This document shows positions 1-8,281 of a DNA stretch of 64,000 bases, piece by piece. Under the pieces are notes generated by a model that searched no databases, was not told where the DNA came from, and saw nothing but the letters and a program-made list of their open reading frames with translations. The translations under genes were made by a program, and so were the position numbers. Source of the stretch: Phytopythium helicoides (lineage: Eukaryota > Oomycota > Peronosporomycetes > Pythiales > Pythiaceae); assembly GCA_024867545.1 (NCBI GenBank), contig JANFNE010000039.1, positions 496,001 to 560,000 on the forward strand, given 5' to 3'. Each line of letters begins with the position of its first letter. Position 1 is the first letter of the stretch.

Positions 1-393
1 CAGCATACCGCTGTTCTCGACCTTGGGTTCTGTGATTTGAACGCTGTCATCTTCAAGGTAGTAGAGCACCTCGCAGACGCGCACGCGGTAGTTCTCGAGA
101 TTGCTTTCATGAACGGGTTCGAGAAAGTACGCACCAAAGCGCAGCACTTTCTTGTCGTTGACTACAAACCCTGGAGCAAACGGAGCGCAGGGTGCTGGAA
201 CAACCTGACCACCAGTCATGGGATCAAGTGTTGAGCCCGGGAGTTCGCCTCGTTGTGTGAGTTCGCGGATGTAGAAGGAAGCGGGTTTAGCATCGCCCAA
301 CGCATGTCCACGAGTTTTGGGTGCCGTATCGCCATGTCGACGGTAGATCATGGGAACAGCCTGCTGCTTCTCTAACATCGCCGGACTCGGCAT
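1..393 (-). CDS. EFHC1/RIB72-like DM10-domain protein (5' end only)
   Basis: The minus strand is open from an ATG at 393 to the left edge (131 codons, no stop). The translation contains VLRFGAYFLEP, then NYRVRVCEVLYYLEDDS and ITEPKVENSGM, which is the signature of a first DM10 domain in EFHC1/EFHC2 and Chlamydomonas RIB72. These proteins sit inside the doublet microtubules of cilia and flagella, and oomycete zoospores are flagellated. The region before the domain (about 80 residues) is Pro-rich and low in complexity, as in the family. The rest of the gene, with any further DM10 domains and EF-hands, lies outside the window. The frame is also open upstream of 393, so an earlier start or exon is possible. 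Confidence 0.85.
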   Translation of the reverse strand, partial: MPSPAMLEKQQAVPMIYRRHGDTAPKTRGHALGDAKPASFYIRELTQRGELPGSTLDPMTGGQVVPAPCAPFAPGFVVNDKKVLRFGAYFLEPVHESNLENYRVRVCEVLYYLEDDSVQITEPKVENSGML

Positions 394-724
394 GGTCACA
401 GACAGATGCTCTTGTCGCCTCGGGGCGAAGGATTTGGCTCTATGTGCAAGGTCAAGCTGGGGTTGTGACCTTGACGTGGTGCGTTCTATTGATATGCAGT
501 GGCCAAGAGCAAGACGGTAGCAAAAATAGCTCGTGCGAGGATATCTTGGTTCTCGCCTATTTGCAGCTTATGCTCGTACATGTTGAAATCAACAAGAACA
601 GCTTGAGTTGCGATATCGTGCAGGAGTTCATGAGTGAAGAGCGATTTCTTCATTTATGAAGGGTTTTCTGTCGGGTAGTTCGGCAACTTTTTGCAGATAA
701 TCTTCTTCTTCTCGGCGAAATAAA
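394..724. other. Intergenic region upstream of the DM10 gene
   Basis: No convincing coding sequence. Open frames here lack family features. It lies between the 3' end of the small gene on the right and the start of the DM10 gene, so it should hold that gene's promoter. Confidence 0.5.
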
Positions 725-730
725 GTTTAT
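725..730 (-). terminator. AATAAA polyadenylation signal
   Basis: AATAAA on the minus strand lies 4 bp past the stop codon of the 55-codon frame at 735-902. Its placement supports that frame as a real transcript. Confidence 0.45.
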
Positions 731-734
731 TGTG

Positions 735-902
735 CTATGACGCAAGGAGCTCGTTGACGTCTGCAAAGTGTTTCTTGCCCCCATAAGGGCGTATCATAGG
801 CAGATTCGTCGTCATTCCATGACGCATCCGCACTGCTGACACGAGCGGCTGTCGGCGTAGCGAAGTCGCTAAAGCTCTCGAGAGACAGCTGACATCTCTC
901 AT
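735..902 (-). CDS. Short basic protein, possibly mitochondrial
   Basis: An intact ATG-to-TAG frame of 55 residues. The N-terminus (about residues 8-28) is rich in Arg, Leu, Ala and Ser with no acidic residue, like a mitochondrial presequence. The C-terminus (MIRPYGGKKHFADVNELLAS) is hydrophilic and looks folded. An AATAAA lies 4 bp downstream. The gene is divergent from RPN7 with about 300 bp between them. I do not recognise the family. An overlapping frame on the same strand (727-1020) also lacks stops but has less protein-like composition. Function is unknown; existence rests on composition and the poly(A) signal. Confidence 0.45.
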   Translation of the reverse strand: MRDVSCLSRALATSLRRQPLVSAVRMRHGMTTNLPMIRPYGGKKHFADVNELLAS

Positions 903-1147
903 CTAGCTCAAAGTGCGCACTATAGCCACTGTTCTGCCGCGAGTTGCCTGCGTCGCCACCAATCGAAGCACCCGGCGACTTCAACCGTCCAGCAGTGCCA
1001 CTTTTATTTGTTCCTGCAGGTTATCAATCCGCTTTTGAAGGCTCTAGGGGGTGAATAGTTCTGCCGCTCCAACCCTTTTGCGGAAATCCCCCTTGCCGCG
1101 ACACCTCCAAGATCTCGGATCATCCAGGCAGGCGGAAGCTCGCGGCG

Positions 1148-1177
1148 CTCTCTCTCTCTCTCTCTCCATCTCTCTCT
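1148..1177. repeat. CT-dinucleotide tract before RPN7
   Basis: An almost uninterrupted run of CT repeats ends in CTACAG and then CAG repeats, 20-50 bp before the RPN7 start codon. It could be a simple promoter microsatellite or the polypyrimidine tract and acceptor of a 5'-UTR intron. Confidence 0.6.
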
Positions 1178-1199
1178 ACAGCAGCAGCAGCCGACGGCC

Positions 1200-2505
1200 A
1201 TGGCGGAGCACAAGCCGCTAAAGAAGCAGGCGAGCGTGGGCAACATCTCGGAGGAGATCGAGGACGACCTCAGCACGCTGCCCAACATGGACGCGTCGGC
1301 GCTCTACTTTTTGCTGCAGCACCACCACGAGCGCGGCGCGCGCTCCACGCTCACGGCGGCCGAGAGCGCCGTGCACCGAGACGAGCTGCTCGCGCTCGTG
1401 CGTCAGCACAAGATGGCGCCGCTCTACTCGCGGCTCTGCGCAGAGTTCCAGTGGCAGGAGGACCAGGAGCTGGCCGCCAGCATGCGCGCCGACAACGAGG
1501 AGGAGCTCAAGGCGCTGGACGAGCGGCTCGCGGACGCCGAGCAGAACTTGGGAGACATTGAGGTGCTCGAGGCGATGCTCGCCAAGGCGCGCATGTACTC
1601 GCGCATCGGAGACAAGCAGGCCGCGCTCGAGGCCTTCCGCGTGGCTGGAGAGAAGCCGCAGAGCATCAACCAGCGCATCCTCGTCGCGCTCCACATCATC
1701 CGGATTGGGCTCTTCTTCCGCGACCTACCGCTCGTAGAGCAGTACATCAAGAAGGCCACGGCGCTCATCGACGAGGGCGGCGACTGGGACCGCCGCAACC
1801 GCCTCAAGGTCTACGAGGGATGCTACCTCATGATGGCGCGAGACTTCAAGAAGGCCGCGCGCCTCTTCCAGGAGTCGGTCGCCACCTTCACTGCCACCGA
1901 GCTCATGCCCTACAACACCATGATCTTCTACTGCGTCATCACCTGCGTGCTCAACCTCGGCCGCGTCGACCTCAAGAAGAAGGTGCGTTCTCACTGTCAT
2001 GCCAACGCATCGTTGCTTTTGAAAACTAACTAGGTGCTCGTGCCACCCGCAGATCGTGGACTCGCCCGAGATCCTGGCGGTCATCAACGAGATCCCGCAC
2101 CTGTCGGACTTCCTTAACGGGCTGTACAACTGCGACTACAAGAAGTTCTTCACGGCTATGGTGGACCTGGAGCCCTACATCCTCCGCGATAAGTACCTCT
2201 CGACACACGCGCGCTACCTGTACCGCGAACTGCGTGTGCTCGCGTACTCGCAGTTCCTCGAGGCGTACCGTAGTGTGACGCTCGCATCCATGTCTGCGGC
2301 GTTCGGCGTCAGCGTCGCCTTCCTGGACGCTGAGGTCGCTCGCTTCGTGGCTGCCGGTCGCCTGAACGCCAAGATTGACAAGGTCGCTGGCGTCATTGAG
2401 ACAAACCGCCCAGATGCCAAGAACGCGCAGTATCAGGACGCCATCAAGAAGGGCGACCTGTTGCTCAACCGCATCCAGAAGCTGGCGCGCGTCATCAACG
2501 TTTAG
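1200..2505 (+). CDS. RPN7: 26S proteasome lid subunit RPN7 (PSMD6)
   Basis: Two exons, 1200-1982 and 2053-2505, with a 70-bp intron (gtgcgt...cccgcag); joined product 411 residues, close to human PSMD6 (389). The protein is made of helical TPR-like repeats followed by a PCI domain, with recognisable stretches such as EAMLAKARMYSRIGDKQ, LRDLPL/IKKA and NGLYNCDYKKFF. RPN7 is a scaffold of the 19S regulatory lid, where PCI subunits assemble around the deubiquitinase. The start at 1200 gives the expected N-terminus and directly follows a CT/CAG tract. The gene converges with the IF3 gene, leaving about 180 bp between stops. Confidence 0.95.
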
Positions 2506-2688
2506 TTGCTCGGTCGTGAGCTGTTTCCGGCCTAATGCTATACCTAACACGCGCTTTGCCATTTTGGTCGCGGTCAGTCGGTGGGAGTGCGTTTGGTGGT
2601 GGGTGTCATGCTAGCAGGGGTTCTATCAAGCTCTCGTTTATCAGGGTGACGGCAACTCCGTTTACATCGCCACAGATTATGGATCTGT

Positions 2689-3415
2689 CTACTTGGCCGG
2701 GGCGATAAAGCTGTAGACGCCGCCGAACTGCAGCCGCGGCTCTGCGTCGGGTGTCCCGACCTCGGGGCCGACAGCTTCGATGATGGCCGCGAGCTGGTTG
2801 CTCGCTTCGTCCTTGAGGTGGAACTGGTTGCCAAACTTGACCGTCACCTTGACCTTGTGGCCCTTGCCGAGGAACTTGGTCACATGGTTCACCTTGACCT
2901 GCATGTCGTGGGGCTGCCCGAGTCGAAATCACAAATAGCGCCGTTAGATCTCTGCGTCGCTGCCACGGATCCACTCTCCCCGCCGCGCCACGCACCGCGA
3001 TCTTGACGCTGAAGAGCACCTCCTTGTCCTGCTTGGGCTTCTGCTGCTTCTGCGCCTTCTTCATGGAAAACGCGCGCTTCTTGGCGTCGAACATGCGGCA
3101 CACGACGGCGCTGCCGTTGGCCGACACCTGCACGAGGTCCACGCCCTTGGCCCTGGCCTCCTCCAGCGCGCGCCGCAGCGGCACGTCCGCGCGCATTTTG
3201 CCATCGTCGTCCACCAACTGCACCACGCGCGCCTCGATGTCGCCGTTGATAGCCGCCCACTTGCTGCCCACGACGCGCGTCGAGCTCAACGCGCGCGCAG
3301 CCAGCAGCGCCACACAGCGCGGCGCGGGCGCAGGCCGAAGCGCGAGCAGCTGCGCGGGCCGGCAGCCGCTCAGCAGCCGCCGCGCCGTCACCAGTGGCAG
3401 CGTCTTGGCGGCCAT
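2689..3415 (-). CDS. Mitochondrial translation initiation factor IF-3
   Basis: Two exons on the minus strand, 3415-2996 and 2913-2689, with an 82-bp intron (gtgcgt...gggcag); product 214 residues. The first ~45 residues are Arg/Ala/Leu-rich with no acidic residue, a typical mitochondrial presequence ending near RALSSTRVV. The IF3 N domain follows (VGSKWAAINGDIEARVVQL, GVDLVQVSANGSAVVCRMFD), then the linker and C domain (HDMQVKVNHVTKFLGKGHKV). The frame is restored exactly across the intron at HDMQ. IF3 binds the small mitoribosomal subunit and prevents premature subunit joining. It shares a 96-bp divergent promoter with the MazG gene. Confidence 0.93.
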
Positions 3416-3456
3416 GGCGATGCTTGGAGACTTGCTGGGTCACGGGGGAGCCTGGG

Positions 3457-3475
3457 AACCGGTATGGTACCGGTT
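3457..3475. promoter_or_regulatory. Palindrome in the IF3/MazG divergent promoter
   Basis: AACCGGTA-TGG-TACCGGTT is a perfect 8-bp inverted repeat around a 3-bp centre, in the middle of the only 96 bp separating the two start codons (3415 and 3512). The half-site resembles the AACCGGTT site of CP2/Grainyhead factors. No binder is known here. Confidence 0.5.
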
Positions 3476-3511
3476 TGAGGCTTCCTGGATGCGTGTCAAA
3501 GCCGAGCGAGC

Positions 3512-4814
3512 ATGGAGGCGGCCATGACGCTCGAGGAAATCCGCGCGCGTATGGCGGCGTTCGTGGAGGAGCGCGACTGGAACCAGGTGGCTGAGCGATT
3601 GCTGGTGGATGTGGAGGGGCTGGAGCGCTCTGACGCTCGCGGGTGAGTGGGCTGGATGCAGTTCCACACGCCCAGGAACCTGCTGCTAGCGCTCGCGGGC
3701 GAGGTCGGCGAGCTCAGCGAGATCTTCCAGTGGCGCGGAGACCACGACGGCGTGAACGGTGGGCAGTCGAGAAGATGCGAGATGAAGAGGAAGAGGTGCT
3801 GAGAGTTGAAGCAGCGTGGACAGACAAGGACAGAGTGCACTTGGGAGAGGAGCTCAGCGACGTCTTGCTGTACCTGGTGCGGCTTGCAGGTAACGGAGCG
3901 GGTTGAAGGGCGACTCGAATGTTGCAGGGACCTCACTAACTGCTCGTCACGACAGACAAGTGTGATGTCGATCTGCCGGTGGCCTTGGACGACAAGATCG
4001 TCAAGAACGCCATCAAGTACCCTCTCCAGTCGGTACGCTGCCGAGTTCGCTCGCAGTAAGCAAGTTGCAACGAGTAACGCGGTATCGGCATTGGACAGGG
4101 CGAAATCGACGAGACGCACCTGATCAAAAACACGACGGCATCGCGATTCGAGCCGACGCTCACGCTCGAGGCGCTGCGTAAGCGGATTGCCGAGTTTTCT
4201 GACAAGCGCGGCTGGTACCATGTGCGTATCCTTCGAGTTGATATTGCAAGAAAAAGTCGGCTTTTGGAAGTCTAACCGGGATCTTGTCTGCAGGGCCATA
4301 CGCCTCGCAACCTAGTCCTCGCCCTCACAGGCGAGCTCGGTGAGCTGTGCGAAATCTTCCAGTGGAAGGGCGAGGTCCTGAGTGTCAGTGGTGGGTAACG
4401 CGTTAGAAGACAATTGACGATACCGAGCAGGGCTGAGTATTTTGCTGTCTGCTATCTTAGACTGGCCGGCGGACGAGAAGGAGCACCTCGGCGAGGAGCT
4501 CAGTGATGTGGCCATCTACCTCATCCGCCTTGCGGGTGCGTTCGATTTCATGGGCACTTGAGTTGCCCTTGACTCTCTTCTAAATTGTTCGATCAATTGC
4601 TGCAATAGACAAGTGCAATGTGGACCTGCCGGCGGCTCTGAACGACAAGATGATCAAGAACGCCAACAAGTACCCTGCCGACATGGTGCGTACTCGCCTA
4701 GCTTCAAAGCCCGGCTTGTAGCATCTAACCCACGTCCAACCCTATCTTCTCCAGGTCCGCGGCTCCTCCAAGAAGTACAGCGAGTACAAGCGCAACGGCG
4801 CCTCAAAGCAGTAG
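3512..4814 (+). CDS. Two-domain MazG/DCTPP1-type nucleotide pyrophosphatase
   Basis: Nine exons: 3512-3586, 3662-3758, 3815-3889, 3956-4032, 4099-4221, 4294-4390, 4461-4535, 4609-4685 and 4755-4814; product 251 residues. It holds two DCTPP1 (all-alpha NTP pyrophosphatase) domains in tandem. Each has HTPRNL, the metal motif GE[VL]GEL...FQW, the second motif EELSD...YL.RLA, and DK.[DN]VDLP.AL. DCTPP1 hydrolyses dCTP and modified dCTP to the monophosphate plus pyrophosphate, cleaning the nucleotide pool. The internal exons of the two domains have identical lengths (97, 75, 77 bp) and phases, so the gene arose by internal duplication. Animal DCTPP1 has one domain per chain and works as a tetramer; two per chain is unusual. 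All four metal ligands appear present in both domains. Confidence 0.88.
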
Positions 4815-4931
4815 CAGCAATCGTAAGCAGGTGCATTTTCACCACCCTTCCTGACCCGCTTCAACTTCAGCCTAGACCTTGATAATAGCACCCCTCATGC
4901 CAATAACCCCCACCTCCGCTTGGACTCGAAA

Positions 4932-6522
4932 ATGAACGAGCCCAAGGCGCCGGCCAAGCCGCCCGACGGCCCACGCGCAGCCGCCAGCGACGCGCCCGCG
5001 CCGCTGTTCGACGAGTTCTACGACGACTGGGCGGCCTTCGACGCGGCGGTGGCGCGCGCTGTGGCGCAGCACCACCCGATCCGCAAGCGCTCGTCGCTCA
5101 CGTTCGACGTGTACAACCGCACCGTCTCCAAGGGTGCGCAGCTCGTGAGGGCGGGAGGCGAGGCGGTCGAGTGCTGACCTGAATGCCGTGGCTGGTGACA
5201 GGCAAGCACGACCGGCGCAGCATCGCCGAGTTCCTGTCCAAGACCTTCAAGTGCACGCACGGCATCAAGTTCCGCTCGCGCGGCAGTGGCAAGCGCTCGC
5301 GCCACAAGCTCAGAGACATCGGGTGCCCATTCCACGTGTACGCGTGCGCGGTCGAGTTCGGCCCCACCTACCGCGTCAAGGTGCGCACGCACGACAAGCA
5401 CAACCACCCGATCGGCCCCGACGCGCTCAAGGTATTTGAGGCTGTGAGGGACTCGGAGCTGAGTCTCTCCCAGGAGCGCGAAGCTCTCGAAGGCGCGGCG
5501 AGCACTGTCTCGGGCTCGGCTTCTTCGTCCTCTGCTGTTAACATTGTACCCCAACTTTCAGTCGAAGTGCCGGCGCAGCTTCAGGCGCAGGCAGCAGCGT
5601 TGAGTCAAGCATTCGCACAGGCACATGCCCATGTGCTGCTGAAAGCACAAGGGCATTCGCAGACATTCTACCAAGCGAACGCCCCTACACTGCTAAGCTC
5701 AAACTCTCTTGGAAGGACTTCTCCAAGTAATAGCTTACTGGACGGTAATGTGCACGACAGCGATTCACTGCTGGCTCGAGCAATCGCCAGCACAATGGAT
5801 GAAGAGGCGTTGATGGCGAGCACTTCAGCTCCTGCTAATTCTGCAGCAGCAACGGCGGTGAATGCACCGCCTTCAGCGACATCATTTGAACCTACCATGA
5901 CGCTCGAGTCGCTGCGGAAACGAGTCGCAGACTTCTCCGAGGCGCGCGAGTGGAACGAGGTGAGTAGTTGGATACTTCGCATTGCTTCGAATTGGCAATG
6001 ACTGATGCGTCCTCTCTCAGGTACACTCTCCACGCAACCTGTTGCTGGCACTGTCTGGTGAAGTAGGTGAATTGTGCAACATGTTCAAGTGGAGAGGCGA
6101 ATCCAGGGGCGTCGACAGTGCGTTAGCTGATTCAGGTGGCTTGAACGCGAGAGAAACTCTGACTGGACGACAATTTATGCCACCAGGTTTGACAGCAGAG
6201 GAAAAGGATCATCTAGGAGAAGGGCTTAGCGACGCGATGATCTATCTCATTCGTTTAGCAGGTAAGAGCAGTTCACCAACTACGAAGTTGATCGCAGTCT
6301 AACGAATGTTTCCTTGGCAGACAAGTGCAATGTGGACTTGCCTGCTGCGTTGAACACAAAGATCGCCAGGGACTGCGTCGCCTACCCAGCCGAAGCGGTG
6401 AGAGGAACATGCATACGCCTTGCTGCTAGATCGATGCTTGTTGACTCACACCCAATTCGTGGATGCAGGTACGAGAGTCCTCCAAGAAAAACAATGAGAA
6501 TAAGCGTAGGCGGACATCGTAA
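4932..6522 (+). CDS. WRKY/FAR1-like zinc finger fused to a MazG domain
   Basis: Six exons: 4932-5133, 5202-5959, 6021-6117, 6187-6261, 6321-6397 and 6469-6522; product 420 residues. Residues ~50-137 form a zinc-finger-like module with Cys85-X23-Cys109-X24-His134-X-His136 and the ending KHNHPIG, like the FAR1/FLYWCH/WRKY-GCM1 DNA-binding fold common in MULE-transposase-derived factors. A ~150-residue Ala/Gln/Ser-rich linker follows, then a DCTPP1-type MazG domain from FEPTMTLESLRKR. The MazG exons have the same lengths (97, 75, 77 bp) as those of the gene upstream, and the join sequence matches that gene's second domain, so it is a local duplicate. The second metal motif reads GEGLSD instead of GEELSD, losing one predicted ligand. 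The fusion is in frame within one long exon. Role is inferred: a DNA-binding protein with a nucleotide-binding or weakened pyrophosphatase domain. Confidence 0.82.
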
Positions 6523-6727
6523 TATCAGTGTAAACAACCAAACCAAACAAGGAAGCGCAGCATGAACGACGAGCGTGCTCCATTCAGTATCTAAAACAAT
6601 ATGCCAAACACGCCCACCCTAACGCAGACAAGCGTGGGCCTGTCCAGTCCTACGACGCAACCGCCAGCAGCTTGGAAGGTGAAGCCGCACCAGCCGGTGC
6701 ACGGCCACGTTCACTTCTCGAAGACGC

Positions 6728-7810
6728 TTAGTCCTCGGCGGCGTCACCGTCGACCTGGCGGTTCTCGTTCTCGAGCTTCTCAATCATCTGCAGGAACTCC
6801 TTCTCCTCGTTCACGCTCACCACCTTCGGCTCCATCTTGACCGACATGGTGCCCTTCTTGGCCGTGATATGTTCTCGCACCGTCTCAATAGCCTCCTGCA
6901 ACTTCTGGATGCCCTTCTGCTTGTCGAGCGTGCTGGTCGTCATGACGTACATGGGCGGAGCAATCAGCTTAACCTTGACGGGGATCTCCTCCGAGCCGAC
7001 GTCCTGCGCGGCCTTGAGCGCCTCGCGGATGGCCTCAATGCCCTCATACGTGAAGCACGTGACCTCAATGTCAGCGCGGATCTTGATGGGCTGCGGCGTG
7101 AGACGGCGACGGATATGGGTCCGAACGGACGCGAGGATCTCGGGCGTGATGTCCAGTCCCTCAAAGACCGTCTCGTCCGTGATGCCCATCTTGAACACGT
7201 CGTAGCAGTGCACATACTCGGCCTTCTTCTCGTCCTCGTTCTGCGTCTCGAGCTTGAACTTCTTGTACAGCGGCCAGGCCACGCGGTCGTACAGCGACTC
7301 GATCTCCTCACCCGTCTCCTGCGCCACCTGGCGGAGCACTCTGTATCGATGGACATTGGCACGTCAGCAACCACAGGCTTTTTCAACTAGCCGAAAATCG
7401 ATGCGATGTAGTGCAACGCACCCGTGCACGGTCTTGGCCTTGTTGTAGCGCTCCTCGCACTTGGCGATATCCTCGGGGGAGACGCGGCGCTTGGAGAGAT
7501 CGATGTATCCCTTCTCCTTGTCGACACGCAGCACCATGACGACCTCGTTCTTGCCGACGCGGATGAGCTTGTTGATGGAGCGGATGCGGCGGCGTGAGAG
7601 CTCCGAGAGCAGGATCATGCCCTCGATGTTGTTGTACTCGAGCAGCGACACGTAGGCGCCCATCTCGGCGATGGAGCGCACGTTCACCATGACCAGCTCG
7701 TCGATCTCGGGGAAGCGCTGCTCGTAGAAGCGGCACTGCAGCTGCAGGATCTCCTGCGCGTGCGCGTTCTCCTCGGCCACCGCCGCCGCGTTCACGTCCG
7801 TCGTCGCCAT
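6728..7810 (-). CDS. EIF2S1: Translation initiation factor eIF2 alpha subunit
   Basis: Two exons, 7810-7422 and 7340-6728, with an 81-bp intron (gtgcgt...acag); product 333 residues (human 315). The N-terminal S1 domain contains [20 protein letters not shown]. The regulatory loop [14 protein letters not shown] is intact, with Ser72 matching the Ser51 phosphorylated by GCN2/PERK-type kinases. The helical and alpha-beta domains follow ([20 protein letters not shown]) and an acidic tail. The protein is the regulatory subunit of the GTPase that delivers initiator tRNA to the 40S subunit. It converges with the zinc finger-MazG gene. Confidence 0.96.
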
Positions 7811-8281
7811 GTTCTCGCTCGCTCGTTCGCTCGCTGGCGGTCAGGGGGGAGCGGTTCTCGCGGCGAGTTCCTCGGCGCGAGCTTTAGATATTGGGGGCGC
7901 TGGTTGGTGACCACGAACCACCTCGCCTGTGTGCGCCACAAGAAACTTCCCATCCGACCTGTAGAAACGCATATCTCATGCGGTATCGGAGGTTGAGGAG
8001 AGTGAGTGGGTGGGACACACCAAGTTACCGTTGCTGGCTGACACCTGCAGTAGTTGAAGCGGCCTGCATTGCGTCCGTCCCTTGGCGAGACAGGCGCCGC
8101 GGCGACTCCAAGACCGCTGCGTGGAGCTGCTCTGCGCATTCCTCAAGCCGATTCGACGCCTTCTACGCCTTCGACGCCTTACAGCGCTGCTCCCTGCTCG
8201 ATTTGCTGCCGACGCGCGGTTTCCCCGCCTCCAGACGACCGCTAGAGCCCGAGAAATCTCCGTTTTACAGCTGGACGAGCC
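7811..8281. other. Divergent promoter region
   Basis: 471 bp between the divergent starts of eIF2-alpha and the cotransporter-channel gene. Overlapping open frames here are Arg/Ser/Pro-rich shadows without family features. No gene seen. Confidence 0.5.

Noticed and set aside
1218..1807. Minus-strand frames over RPN7
   Set aside because: Shadows of a strongly conserved gene on the plus strand.
3642..3661. GTGAGT at 3642 as the donor of the first MazG intron
   Set aside because: It would leave a 20-bp intron; the donor at 3587 gives 75 bp and joins WNQ to FHTPRN as in the family.
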